Origin: Brevibacterium sanguinis | Lineage (GTDB): Bacteria > Actinomycetota > Actinomycetes > Actinomycetales > Brevibacteriaceae | Assembly: GCF_003315415.1 (NCBI RefSeq) | Contig: NZ_QNSB01000002.1 | Span: 62,001 to 126,000, forward strand | Reading direction: 5' to 3' | DNA: 64,000 bases | Part shown: in pieces, positions 1-10,573 of the stretch | How the letters are laid out: every line of letters begins with the position of its first letter | How positions within the stretch are numbered: position 1 is the stretch's first letter | Position numbers and translations under genes: made by a program | The notes under the pieces: model-generated | What the model was told of the DNA's origin: nothing | The model's database searches: none | What the model saw: only the letters and a program-made list of their open reading frames with translations

Positions 1-303
1 CATGCGCCCTGGGAGTGGAGGGTCGAGTGCAGACGGTCCCCTCCGGTCCGGACGTAGTAGGAGTCGGGGCAGTCGGACCCGTCGTGGCCGAGGTGCTGGT
101 TGAGAGCTGCTGGCATGCCTCCAGAGTATCGACCCGGCCGATCGGCACTCCAGGCGGGCATGACGGCGCCGCTGCGACCCGGGGAGTCGGGTCACCGCGG
201 TCCGAGGCGTCGAACGCCGCTGCGGCCCGGCCCGTCGGGCACCGCTGCATTCAGGTGCGTCGGGCCGCTTTGGTCCGGTGCGTCGAGCGCATAGGCTGGG
301 AGG
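1..303. other. Non-coding stretch before xth with degenerate repeats
   Basis: No convincing gene is visible. Open frames here lack a ribosome binding site and have the composition expected of random high-GC sequence. From about 169 to 292 there are loosely repeated units of 22-26 bases that begin CCGCTG or CCGCGG and end near GTCGGG or GTCGA, so this looks like a decayed tandem array similar to others in the window. The sequence just before 304 has GGGAGG, which serves the next gene. Confidence 0.5.
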
Positions 304-1095
304 GTGAGAATCGCTAGCTGGAATGTGAACTCGATCCGCGCCCGGAAAGACAGAATCGGTGCTTGGCTGGATCGCTCAGACGTCGACGTCCTGGCCATCC
401 AGGAGCTCAAGTGCAAGGATGCGCAGTTCCCGAAGGAGATCTTCGACGAGCGCGGCTACGAGGTGAGCTTCCACGGCCTCAACCAGTGGAACGGCGTCGC
501 GATCGCCTCGCGGGTCGGCCTCGAGGATCCCGAGCTCGGGTTCGCCGAGGTGCCGGCGTTCGGCGACGATCCCGTCGTCGAGGCGCGCGCGATCTCGGCC
601 ACGTGCGGCGGGGTGCGCGTCTACTCGCTCTACGTCCCCAACGGCCGCGAGGTCGATCACCCGCACTACCACTACAAGCTCGACTGGTTCCGGGCCCTGG
701 CCGCCGACGTCGACGCCGCGCTCAAGGACGACCCGGACAAGCTGCTCGTCCTGTGCGGGGACTTCAACGTCGCCCCGCGGGACGAGGACGTGTGGGACAT
801 GGAGGCGTTCGCCGGGGCGACCCATGTCTCCGAGCCCGAACGCCGGGCCTTCGCCGACCTGCTCTCGGTCGGACTCACCGAGGTCACCCGCCCGCTGGCT
901 CCCGGGCCCGGCGTCTACACGTTCTGGGACTACCAGCAGCTGCGCTTCCCGAAGAAGCAGGGCATGCGCATCGACTTCCAGCTCGCCTCGGCGAAGCTCG
1001 CGGAGACGGCCGCCTCGGCGCTCATCGACCGCGAGGAGCGCAAGGGCAAGGGAGCCTCCGACCACGCCCCGGTGATCGTCGACTACGAGATCTGA
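304..1095 (+). CDS. xth: Exodeoxyribonuclease III (class II AP endonuclease)
   Basis: A 263-residue protein of the ExoIII branch of the endonuclease/exonuclease/phosphatase fold. It would cut DNA at abasic sites and trim 3' ends in base excision repair in the cytoplasm. Visible signature: SWNVNSIRAR at the N-terminus, the metal-binding Glu34 in IQELKC, the CGDFNVAP block near residue 150, and the terminal SDHAPVIVDY with the catalytic Asp-His pair near 253-254. Length matches the family. The start is GTG at 304, preceded by GGGAGG. It is followed at once by a strong hairpin, so it is probably monocistronic. Confidence 0.95.
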   Translation: MRIASWNVNSIRARKDRIGAWLDRSDVDVLAIQELKCKDAQFPKEIFDERGYEVSFHGLNQWNGVAIASRVGLEDPELGFAEVPAFGDDPVVEARAISATCGGVRVYSLYVPNGREVDHPHYHYKLDWFRALAADVDAALKDDPDKLLVLCGDFNVAPRDEDVWDMEAFAGATHVSEPERRAFADLLSVGLTEVTRPLAPGPGVYTFWDYQQLRFPKKQGMRIDFQLASAKLAETAASALIDREERKGKGASDHAPVIVDYEI

Positions 1096-1096
1096 G

Positions 1097-1146
1097 CGCC
1101 CGGCCCGTCGGGGACCTCGTGTCGTCGCCCGACCCCGGGCCGGGCG
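1097..1146 (+). terminator. Hairpin terminator after xth
   Basis: CGCCCGGCCC at 1097-1106 pairs perfectly with GGGCCGGGCG at 1137-1146. Inside it GTCGGG (1107-1112) pairs with CCCGAC (1128-1133). The hairpin begins one base after the xth stop codon. It has no T tract, as is common for terminators in high-GC actinobacteria. Confidence 0.7.
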
Positions 1147-1259
1147 AGCGTCGTGCCGGGATGACCTCGGCTGACACGGAGCACATTTCGGGCTCAGGGC
1201 ATGGACAACCACCCTCTCATCTGGTGAAGTGGAAGCCAGGAGCGAGGAAGGTGACAAGG

Positions 1260-2165
1260 ATGTCCGCTACAGTCCGAGAACTCGTCGACGAGGCCTACGA
1301 GCGTCGCGGCTCCACGTGGAGAGCCGCCCTGGAGACGGTCAACGACTGGGTCGAAACCGCCTGCTCAGCGACTCCCGCCCTCTCCGCGGACCGGGTCCAG
1401 GTGACCGCCGGGAGGATCAAGAGCCCGCTGCGCACGGGCGAGAAGCTGCGCCGGAAGCTCGCCGACGCCAATGACATGATCCACCAGTCCGTCGAGGTGG
1501 AGAACCACGTCGTCGACGTCGTCGGCGCTCGCGTCGTGTGCAAGACCGAACGGGAGCAGTCGGCGCTGTGGGACCTGCTCCAGGACGGCGGCGACTCCCT
1601 CTCGATCGCCGAGGTGCGCGACTACTGCCTGCACCCCAAGCCCTCGGGCTACCGGGGCCGTCACCTCATCGTCGAGGTCCCCTTCGACGCCGAACCCTCG
1701 GTCCTCGTCGAGCTCCAGATCCGCACCGTGCTCCAGGACGCGTGGTCGGCCCTGTCCGAGGAGCAGCTGTTCAAGCCCGGTCAGGCGCTGAAGTCGGACG
1801 TCGAGCAGGAGCGCCTCGGCCTCGTCCTCTCCGGACTGCTCGCCCAGGCCGATGCCGTCGCCGGCTACATCGCCGATGACGTCCGCTCGGCCTACGAGGG
1901 CGAGCGCGCCTCCGACGCCCCGGACTCCCGACCGGCCGACGCCGGCGCGGCCGAACCCTCGATCGAGGTGACGATCCGCGAGCTCAAGCACTCCTATCTG
2001 CTGGCCGCCGACGATGTCGGCAGGCATGGGATCATCCGCCTCGAGAACCTCGGAGGCGGACTCGGCGCCGGCGCCGGGCATCCCTCCCCCGGCGACAGGC
2101 TGCTGGTGAGGATGGACGAGACGCCGACGACCAGGTACTTCATCCCCGTCCCGCAGGAGGGCTGA
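1260..2165 (+). CDS. RelA/SpoT-domain protein, probable small alarmone synthetase
   Basis: A 301-residue protein with a single RelA/SpoT nucleotidyltransferase domain and no HD hydrolase, TGS or ACT domain. Family motifs are present: GRIKSPLRTGEKLRRK (about residues 47-62, the ATP-binding R/K-rich stretch), a VVDVVGARVV strand, HPKPSGYRGRH with the GYRG-H substrate loop, and VELQIRT followed by SALSEE. It would transfer pyrophosphate from ATP to GDP or GTP in the stringent response. About 90 extra C-terminal residues end in a small beta-rich part that I do not recognise. The ATG at 1260 is chosen because GAGGAAGG lies 7 nt upstream; an in-frame GTG at 1251 is possible. Synthetase activity is inferred from motifs only. 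Confidence 0.82.
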   Translation: MSATVRELVDEAYERRGSTWRAALETVNDWVETACSATPALSADRVQVTAGRIKSPLRTGEKLRRKLADANDMIHQSVEVENHVVDVVGARVVCKTEREQSALWDLLQDGGDSLSIAEVRDYCLHPKPSGYRGRHLIVEVPFDAEPSVLVELQIRTVLQDAWSALSEEQLFKPGQALKSDVEQERLGLVLSGLLAQADAVAGYIADDVRSAYEGERASDAPDSRPADAGAAEPSIEVTIRELKHSYLLAADDVGRHGIIRLENLGGGLGAGAGHPSPGDRLLVRMDETPTTRYFIPVPQEG

Positions 2166-2243
2166 GCGCGGCAGGTCCCGCACCCGGCGCCTGTGGTCCG
2201 CGGCCGGCCGCGGACTCGGGCACGACCCCCGTGGCACACCGAC

Positions 2244-2249
2244 TAGACT
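2244..2249 (+). promoter_or_regulatory. -10 box for a leaderless transcript (DUF5926 gene)
   Basis: TAGACT lies 8 nt before the ATG at 2258 and there is no Shine-Dalgarno sequence between. This spacing puts the transcription start at or next to the A of the start codon. Confidence 0.55.
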
Positions 2250-2257
2250 TGCGTCCC

Positions 2258-3136
2258 ATGGGAAAGAAGTCGAAGCGCTCCAAGGAAGAACTCATCGCCA
2301 AGCGTCTGGCGCGCGCGGAGGCCACCGCCTTCGTCGCCCGCCCGTTCGAGGGGCTGCCGTTCGAGGCGGACCTCATCTGCCTGCGCGAGCTGGTGCCCGC
2401 CGCGACCGCCGAGGTGAGGCTCACGGAGGAGCACGGCGGCCATGAGGTGACCGTCACCTCGCTCCTGCCCGCCGCCTGGCAGGCCTGGCATCGGGAGGAC
2501 GGGGCGATCCTCGCCGGCCTGCAGGTGCCCGTGTCGTCGACGGACCCCTCCCGCGACGTCGCCCACGGCATCCTCGCCGCCGTCGAGTCGGCCCCGGGAA
2601 CGAGCATCGAGGCGACCACCGAGCCCGGACGCGGTCCCCGCCTCCAGGACATCCTCGATCTCGACCACCCCTTCTCCGTGCGCGTCCTCGAGAGCTTCGA
2701 CTACTGGAACCTGCCCGAAGCCGAGACCGACCCCGACATCGCCGCCGCCCTCGAGCAGGCGAACGAGTCGATCTCCCCGACCGAGAAGATCGCCTCGGTC
2801 GACTCCGCGTACTGGACCGAGATGTCGGGCCGGACGTATGTGCGCTGGGCCCGCGGCGAGGGCGAGGACGCCGTCGTCACCGCCCTGGCCCGACTCGCCG
2901 CCGAGGGCGGCAACGACCTCGGCGGGCCGGGCACGTTCCTCGGGTACTTCCGCGCCCACGGGATCATCGTCCCCGTCTGGGAGCTCGAGTTCGGCACCCG
3001 CGCCGATGACGTCGAGGAGCCCATCGCCGAGTTCGGGCGCCGCGTCGACGCGGCGCTGACGACCTCGGAGCCGCTGAGCACGGAGGCCCGCCGGCTGCGG
3101 TCGGGCATCGTCTCGCGCCAGCTGACCATCCACTGA
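2258..3136 (+). CDS. DUF5926 family protein
   Basis: A 292-residue soluble acidic protein that I place in DUF5926, an actinobacterial family without a known function. It opens with a basic segment (MGKKSKRSKEELIAKRLARA) followed by a mixed alpha/beta body. It has no signal peptide or membrane segment. The ATG at 2258 directly follows a TAGACT -10 box, suggesting a leaderless mRNA. It is the first gene of a probable operon with a glycosyltransferase 14 nt downstream and then pheA. Confidence 0.8.
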   Translation: MGKKSKRSKEELIAKRLARAEATAFVARPFEGLPFEADLICLRELVPAATAEVRLTEEHGGHEVTVTSLLPAAWQAWHREDGAILAGLQVPVSSTDPSRDVAHGILAAVESAPGTSIEATTEPGRGPRLQDILDLDHPFSVRVLESFDYWNLPEAETDPDIAAALEQANESISPTEKIASVDSAYWTEMSGRTYVRWARGEGEDAVVTALARLAAEGGNDLGGPGTFLGYFRAHGIIVPVWELEFGTRADDVEEPIAEFGRRVDAALTTSEPLSTEARRLRSGIVSRQLTIH

Positions 3137-3150
3137 CCCCGGGAGGACCC

Positions 3151-3927
3151 ATGCCAGAGAAGTCGGACAGGTCCGTCCCGACACCCCCTCCGCCGTCCGT
3201 CGCCGCCATCATCCCGGCGATGGATGAGGCCGAGAGGATCGCGGCGACGGTGATGAGCGCCAAGGAGATTCCCGGGGTCGACATCGTCATGGTCGTCGAC
3301 GACGGCTCCTCCGACGCCACCGGCACGCTCGCCCGCCGGGCCGGTGCCGAGGTGCTCACCCACCGGAAGAACAAGGGCAAGGCCGCCGCGATGATGACCG
3401 GCGCCTTCGCGATCAGGAACCGCGAGATCTCCGACGCCGTCCCCGGACAGCCGCCCGTGCACCGGGCGCTGCTGTTCATCGACGGCGACCTCGAGGACTC
3501 CGCCGTGAACACGGCGCCGCTGACCCGACCGGTCCTCGCGGGAGAGGCGGACATGACGATCGCGATCCTGCCCGCCCAGAAGCGCAAGGGCGGCGGGTTC
3601 GGATTCGTCGTCGGACTGGCGAAGAAGGGCATCGCCGAACTCTGCGGATTCGAGGCCACCCAGCCGCTGTCGGGCATGCGCTGCCTGAGCCGGCAGGCCT
3701 TCGACGCGGCCCTGCCCTTCGCCCCCGGATGGGGAGTGGAGACCGCGATGACGATCGACGTCGTCAACGCAGGACTGCGCGTCGTCGAGGTCGAATGCGA
3801 CCTCCACCACCGCGTCACCGGCCGCAGCCTGAAGGCCCAGCTGCACCGGGCCGCGCAGTACCGCGACGTCGCCCGGGCGCTGCTCGTGAGGAGGCTGCGG
3901 GCGACGAGGCAGCGGGAGCCGAGGTGA
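3151..3927 (+). CDS. Family 2 glycosyltransferase
   Basis: A 258-residue GT-A-fold (GT2) enzyme. Seen: VAAIIPAMDEAERI, the nucleotide-binding VVDDGSSDATG near residues 48-58, GKAAAM, and the metal-binding FIDGDLED near residues 110-117. It would transfer a sugar from a nucleotide-sugar to an unknown acceptor. No membrane helices are evident. The start has GGGAGGA just upstream. Its GTGA end overlaps pheA by 4 nt, so the two are translationally coupled. Related actinobacterial enzymes include polyprenyl-phosphate and glucosyl-phosphoglycerate transferases, but the acceptor cannot be decided from sequence. Confidence 0.85.
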   Translation: MPEKSDRSVPTPPPPSVAAIIPAMDEAERIAATVMSAKEIPGVDIVMVVDDGSSDATGTLARRAGAEVLTHRKNKGKAAAMMTGAFAIRNREISDAVPGQPPVHRALLFIDGDLEDSAVNTAPLTRPVLAGEADMTIAILPAQKRKGGGFGFVVGLAKKGIAELCGFEATQPLSGMRCLSRQAFDAALPFAPGWGVETAMTIDVVNAGLRVVEVECDLHHRVTGRSLKAQLHRAAQYRDVARALLVRRLRATRQREPR

Positions 3928-4862
3928 CGCGGCGCTTCGCGTACCTTGGACCCGAGGCGACCTTCACCGAGGCCGCCCTGCTCAAGTACCTCGACGACCG
4001 GGGGCAGCGCTCGACCGCCACGATCGTGCCGATGCGGGGAGCCGCCTCGGCGCTCGAATCCGTCCTCGACGGCGACTGCCACACCGCTGTCGTCCCGATC
4101 GAGAACTCGGTCGAGGGCGGAGTGCCCGCGACGATCGACGCCCTCACCGAGCACGGCCGGCTCCAGATCGTCGCCGAGGTGGTCGTCCCCGTCCGCTTCG
4201 TCCTCGCCGTCAAGCCCGGCACCGCCCCGGACTCCCTGATCTCGTTCGGCACCCATCCCCACGGTGAGGCACAGGTGCGCGGCTACATGTCCGAGCACTA
4301 CCCCGACGCGATCTACATCCCCACCTCGTCGACGGCGGCGGCCGCCCGGGATCTCGCCAACGACGCGGGCGAGCACGTGGCCGCGGTCTGCCCCGCACTG
4401 GCCGCCGAACGCTACGGCCTCGACGTCGTCGCCGAGGACATCGGCGACAACCGCGAGGCGGTGACCCGCTTCGTCGTCGTCGAGCGGCCGGGACGCATCC
4501 CCGAGCCGACCGGAGCGGACAAGACGACGATCGTCGCGGCGCTGCGCTCGAACAGGTCGGGCGCCCTCCTCGAGCTGCTCGAGCAGTTCTCGACGCGGGG
4601 GGTGAACATGTCGCGCATCGAGTCCCGTCCCACCGGCGACGGCCTCGGCCTCTACCAGTTCTCCATCGACCTCCAGGGCCACATCCGGGAGGCCCGGATG
4701 GCGGAGGCGCTCCAGGGCGTCCACCGCATCGCGCGGAGGCTCGAGTTCCTCGGCAGCTATCCGGCCGCGGACGAGATCTCCGTCCTCGTCGATCCGACGA
4801 CGACGGACGCCTCGTTCTCCGCGGCCGCGGACTGGCTGGAGTCGACGCTCCACGGAAGCTGA
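3924..4862 (+). CDS. pheA: Prephenate dehydratase
   Basis: A 312-residue stand-alone prephenate dehydratase converting prephenate to phenylpyruvate for phenylalanine synthesis. Seen: the N-terminal RFAYLGPEATFTEAA, the VVPIENSVEGGV substrate loop, and the catalytic Thr-Arg-Phe in EAVTRFVVV (about residue 186). A C-terminal ACT domain has GALLELL and IESRP, the phenylalanine-binding motifs, so feedback inhibition is expected. No chorismate mutase domain is fused. The GTG start at 3924 overlaps the stop of the glycosyltransferase; GGGAGCC lies upstream. Confidence 0.93.
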   Translation: MTRRFAYLGPEATFTEAALLKYLDDRGQRSTATIVPMRGAASALESVLDGDCHTAVVPIENSVEGGVPATIDALTEHGRLQIVAEVVVPVRFVLAVKPGTAPDSLISFGTHPHGEAQVRGYMSEHYPDAIYIPTSSTAAAARDLANDAGEHVAAVCPALAAERYGLDVVAEDIGDNREAVTRFVVVERPGRIPEPTGADKTTIVAALRSNRSGALLELLEQFSTRGVNMSRIESRPTGDGLGLYQFSIDLQGHIREARMAEALQGVHRIARRLEFLGSYPAADEISVLVDPTTTDASFSAAADWLESTLHGS

Positions 4863-4958
4863 GGGGCGGGGAGAGCGCGCCCCGGCGCCGGCTCCGCACT
4901 GCCGCACCGCCAGTGGCAGGAACGGACTCGGCACGCACCTCGGCGCTGCCCCTCAGCT
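4857..4958. terminator. Inverted repeat spanning two convergent stop codons
   Basis: AGCTGAGGGGC (4857-4867) and GCCCCTCAGCT (4948-4958) are perfect 11-base inverted copies. Each contains the TGA stop of one of the convergent genes pheA and the epimerase. The 80-nt loop has smaller internal pairings such as CTGCC with GGCAG. This could work as a bidirectional terminator, although the loop is long. Confidence 0.4.
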
Positions 4959-5885
4959 GAAGCGCGACGGGGTCAGGTGCTGCGCGGTGGAGATCCCCAG
5001 CACCCGGTGCTGCCGGGAGAGGTTGTAGGTGCGGTCGAACTGGAGGTATTCGACGAGGAAGAGCTCCGCGTAGTCGCCCCTGCGGAAGAACGACTTCGCC
5101 TTGAGCGCGAGCTTCGCGGCGAAGAGCGCCTTGTCCTTGGCGATCGCCTCGATGACGACGGGCGGGTAGCCCATCCGCGCGAAGTGCGTGGACACCGCGT
5201 CCTTGAGGCGGTAGGGCTTCGGGTCCCCGACGTTGAAGGGCCCGGAGGCCGACGGCACGTCGAGGCAGGCGAGCGCCGCGCGGACGAGATTGTCGATGTG
5301 GGTCAGCGTGAGCTTCTGCCGACCGCCGCCGGGCAGGCGCAGCGTCCCCTTCTTCGCCAGTGAGGACAGGTACGGCATGAGCATCGTCTCCCCCGGCCCG
5401 TAGACGGCGGCCGGGCGCAGGATCGCGGCGTCGGGGCGGATGCGGGCGACGAGCTTCTCCGCCAGGGCATGCGTCGTCGAGTAGGCGTCGGCGTAGTCGC
5501 CGGGATCCTTCGGGCCGGCCTCCTCCCACAGCTCGTTGTGGGGAGCCGAGGGTGGGTACACGGTCGTCGAGGAGATGTGGACGATCCGCGCGCGGTCGAA
5601 CACGTCGAGGACATTCCTGGTCCCGGTCACCCGGACCTGGTAGAGCTCGTCGTAGCCCGGCCGCACGTCGGCGATGCCGGCGCAGTGGAAGACCGCGGTC
5701 GCCTTCGCCGCCAGGGACCGGACGGAGGCGGGTGCGGGTTCGGTGATGTCCCAGGTCTGGAAGTTCACCCCGGGGATCTGCGGGTCACGCCTGCCCAGTG
5801 CGTACACGCGCTCGTCCCGGGCGGCGAGGGCACGGGCGATGGCACTGCCGATGAAGCCGCTTGCTCCGGTCACGATGATCGCCAC
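4953..5885 (-). CDS. NAD-dependent epimerase/dehydratase family protein
   Basis: A 310-residue extended short-chain dehydrogenase. Seen: an N-terminal Rossmann motif TGASGFIGSAIA, HCAGIAD, an active-site ISSTTVYPP, and PAAVYGPGETM, typical of NAD(P)-sugar or 3-beta-hydroxysteroid dehydrogenase relatives. In place of YxxxK the sequence reads YSTTHALAEK, so the tyrosine and the lysine are spaced differently from the usual arrangement and activity is not certain. The GTG at 5885 is chosen because GGAGGG lies 6 nt upstream and the fold begins right there; a longer frame upstream has no family residues. Substrate unknown. Confidence 0.82.
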   Translation of the reverse strand: MAIIVTGASGFIGSAIARALAARDERVYALGRRDPQIPGVNFQTWDITEPAPASVRSLAAKATAVFHCAGIADVRPGYDELYQVRVTGTRNVLDVFDRARIVHISSTTVYPPSAPHNELWEEAGPKDPGDYADAYSTTHALAEKLVARIRPDAAILRPAAVYGPGETMLMPYLSSLAKKGTLRLPGGGRQKLTLTHIDNLVRAALACLDVPSASGPFNVGDPKPYRLKDAVSTHFARMGYPPVVIEAIAKDKALFAAKLALKAKSFFRRGDYAELFLVEYLQFDRTYNLSRQHRVLGISTAQHLTPSRFS

Positions 5886-6100
5886 GTCGGCCCTCCATTC
5901 CTGCTCATGAACTGGGGTGGCAGCGACAGCGTCCGCGGGCTCCGGCGTCTGCGCAGCGGTGCTCGTCGGGTGCAGATGCGCCCTCTGCCTACTGCCACTG
6001 TAGCCCAAGACCCGGACGCGGGAAGTCGTCGGAAGTAGTGTTGTCCTCAAGAGTCGGCATGCGCGGGATCCGGGCGGCCGGCGAGGCGAAGGAGACGAGC

Positions 6101-7669
6101 GTGCTCACACTGCTGATGGTCATCGGATTCGGAGCCGCGACGAGCGTCGTGGTCGGCCTCGGACAGCGGCTGCGACTGCCGTGGCCTGCTCTCATGGTCC
6201 TCATCGGGATCGCCGGCGCCTTCATCCCCAGCTTCGCGGAGATCCGGATCGATCCCGAGCTGATCCTCCCCCTGTTCCTGCCGCCCCTGCTCTTCGCCGC
6301 CGCGCAGAAGACGTCCTGGGCCCTGTTCGCGATCCGCTGGCGCACGATCCTCGGCATGGCCGTCGCCCTCGTCGGCGTCACCGTCGCCGCAGCCGCCGGG
6401 ACCGCGATGGCGCTGATCCCGGGGATCACCCTCGCCGCGGCGGTCGCGCTCGGGGCGATGCTCGCTCCCCCGGACCCCGTGGCCGTCGACGCCGTGGCGG
6501 GAACCGTGCCGCTGCCTCGGCGGATCCTGTCCACCCTCCAGAGCGAGGGGCTGTTCAACGACGCCGCATCCCTCGTCATCTTCCAGACGGCGATGGCCGC
6601 GGCCCTGGCCGGCAGCGAGGTGGACTTCGGTCAGCTCCTCGTCGCATTCGTGCTCTCGGCGCTCGTCGCGATCACGGTCGGCTTCGTCGTCGTGGCTCTC
6701 GTGTGGTTCGTCATGGCGAGGATCGACCACATCGTCGCCCGCTCCTCGCTCATGCTCGTGCTGCCCTTCGGCGTCTACCTCATCGCCGAGCACCTCCACG
6801 CCAGCGGGGTCATCGCCGTGGTCGTCGCCGCCCTCGAGATCCGCCGCCGCGACGTCGAGGACAATTCGGCCGACCGCGTCACCCAGGCCTCGACGTGGCA
6901 GGTCCTCGAGATGCTCATCACCGGGATCGCCTTCGGGCTCATCGGCCTCGAACTGCGGCAGGTCGTCGAGGCCGAGCGCAGCGGACTGGGCGCCTCGGTG
7001 CTCATCGGACTGGCCATCGCCGCCGTCGTCATCGCCGTGCGGCTCCTGTGGCTGGTCGTCGGAGCGGCGATCGTGCGCAGGCGCGGGGACGCGGACGCCG
7101 CGCCGCACAGCATGCGCGATGCGATCCTGATGACGTGGGGCGGGATGCGGGGGCTGGCGACGATCGCGCTGGCCCTGTCGATCCCGGCGACCACGGCCTC
7201 CGGGGCGCCGTTCCCCGGGCGCTCCGAGATCCTCGTCGCCGCCGCGGTCATCCTCCTCGTCACCCTGGTCCTGGCCGGGCTGACGTTCCCCGCGGTCGTC
7301 AGGGCCCTCGACATCGACGACGAGACCGAGGCCGAGGAGAAGGAGGTCGCGCAGATCGCGCTGCGCGCCTATCGGGCCGCCCTCAAGGAGCTGGGGGACG
7401 AGGACCTTCCCGAGGAGGTCGTCGACCCGATCCGCAGACGACTGCGCGTCCTCCACGCCCAGCTGGTCGGACTCACCGACGACGAGGCGAGCTCGGAGCT
7501 CGCGACGAGCCTGCGCACGCATCGGGATCAGATGAGACGGGTCCAGCGCAGGGTGCTGCAGACCGCCCGCGGCGAAGTCCTCCAGGCCCGCCGAGAACGC
7601 GGCACCGACCCCGAGGCCGCGGACAAGGTGCTGCGCCGATTCGACCTCCAGTCCGTGCTCCTGCGCTGA
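6101..7669 (+). CDS. CPA1-family monovalent cation/proton antiporter
   Basis: A 522-residue membrane protein with about 12 hydrophobic helices followed by a soluble C-terminal tail of about 120 residues. Family marks are LFLPPLLFAAA, the ion-binding region MLAPPDPVAVDAV, and EGLFNDAASLVIF with its conserved Asn-Asp pair, as in NhaP/YjcE proteins. It would exchange Na+ or K+ for H+ at the plasma membrane for pH and salt balance. The GTG at 6101 has GGAG at a good distance upstream and starts directly at the first helix. The charged tail (ETEAEEKEV and beyond) is a likely regulatory domain. Confidence 0.9.
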   Translation: MLTLLMVIGFGAATSVVVGLGQRLRLPWPALMVLIGIAGAFIPSFAEIRIDPELILPLFLPPLLFAAAQKTSWALFAIRWRTILGMAVALVGVTVAAAAGTAMALIPGITLAAAVALGAMLAPPDPVAVDAVAGTVPLPRRILSTLQSEGLFNDAASLVIFQTAMAAALAGSEVDFGQLLVAFVLSALVAITVGFVVVALVWFVMARIDHIVARSSLMLVLPFGVYLIAEHLHASGVIAVVVAALEIRRRDVEDNSADRVTQASTWQVLEMLITGIAFGLIGLELRQVVEAERSGLGASVLIGLAIAAVVIAVRLLWLVVGAAIVRRRGDADAAPHSMRDAILMTWGGMRGLATIALALSIPATTASGAPFPGRSEILVAAAVILLVTLVLAGLTFPAVVRALDIDDETEAEEKEVAQIALRAYRAALKELGDEDLPEEVVDPIRRRLRVLHAQLVGLTDDEASSELATSLRTHRDQMRRVQRRVLQTARGEVLQARRERGTDPEAADKVLRRFDLQSVLLR

Positions 7670-7699
7670 GCGGTCGGACATTCGCCCCCGCGATTCTCA

Positions 7700-7734
7700 A
7701 AGTTGAGTGGAATAGACTCAACTTCATCGATGTT
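7700..7734 (+). promoter_or_regulatory. clpB control region: HspR (HAIR) operator nested with a SigH/SigR-type promoter
   Basis: AAGTTGAGT (7700-7708), a 7-nt spacer and ACTCAACTT (7716-7724) form a perfect 9-base inverted repeat matching the HAIR consensus CTTGAGT-N7-ACTCAAG bound by HspR. GGAAT at 7709-7713, inside that spacer, is followed after 18 nt by GTT at 7732-7734, matching the SigR/SigH consensus GGAAT-N18-GTT. The predicted start is about 45 nt before the clpB ATG. Binding by HspR would therefore cover the -35 element. Confidence 0.85.
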
Positions 7735-7785
7735 GTTCCTGTCGAGTATGAGATTCCTACTGAATGGCTTTGAGAGGAGCTGCGC

Positions 7786-10386
<2,601 letters not shown>

Positions 10387-10390
10387 GACC

Positions 10391-10418
10391 GCGGTGCTGC
10401 CCCAGGTCGGAGCACCGC
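10391..10418 (+). terminator. Hairpin after clpB
   Basis: GCGGTGCT (10391-10398) pairs perfectly with AGCACCGC (10411-10418) across a 12-nt loop, starting 5 nt after the clpB stop. No T tract follows. Confidence 0.55.
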
Positions 10419-10422
10419 CACG

Positions 10423-10528
10423 AAGGGCTCGACGTGCTTTGAGCAGCCCGAGTCGGATCACGAAAGGGCTCGACGTGCTCTGAGATGCCCGGGTTGCGCC
10501 CGGTGCCTTTCGGAGCAAGTCGAGCCCT
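10423..10528. repeat. Three copies of a 21-mer, two direct and one inverted, forming a long hairpin
   Basis: AAGGGCTCGACGTGCTTTGAG near 10423 and AAGGGCTCGACGTGCTCTGAG near 10464 are direct copies. A third copy lies inverted at about 10510-10528. The second and third pair into a 19-bp stem (10465-10483 with 10510-10528) with one mismatch and one G-T pair, and an inner CCGGG/CCCGG stem. It sits between the convergent clpB and HTTM genes and may end transcription from both sides. Confidence 0.6.
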
Positions 10529-10573
10529 GTGCTGTCCGGCCGGCGCGACCCGCCGCGCCGGCCGAGACGCGGT

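Noticed and set aside
15..317. Open frame of 100 codons before xth
   Set aside because: No ribosome binding site, repeat-like composition, and it overlaps the true xth start.
376..1257. Long open frames on the strand opposite to real genes
   Set aside because: These mirror frames are common in high-GC DNA, lack family residues and have no binding sites.
363..1259. Long frame joined to the RelA/SpoT gene
   Set aside because: The upstream part is the xth sequence in a wrong frame; the family match begins at 1260.
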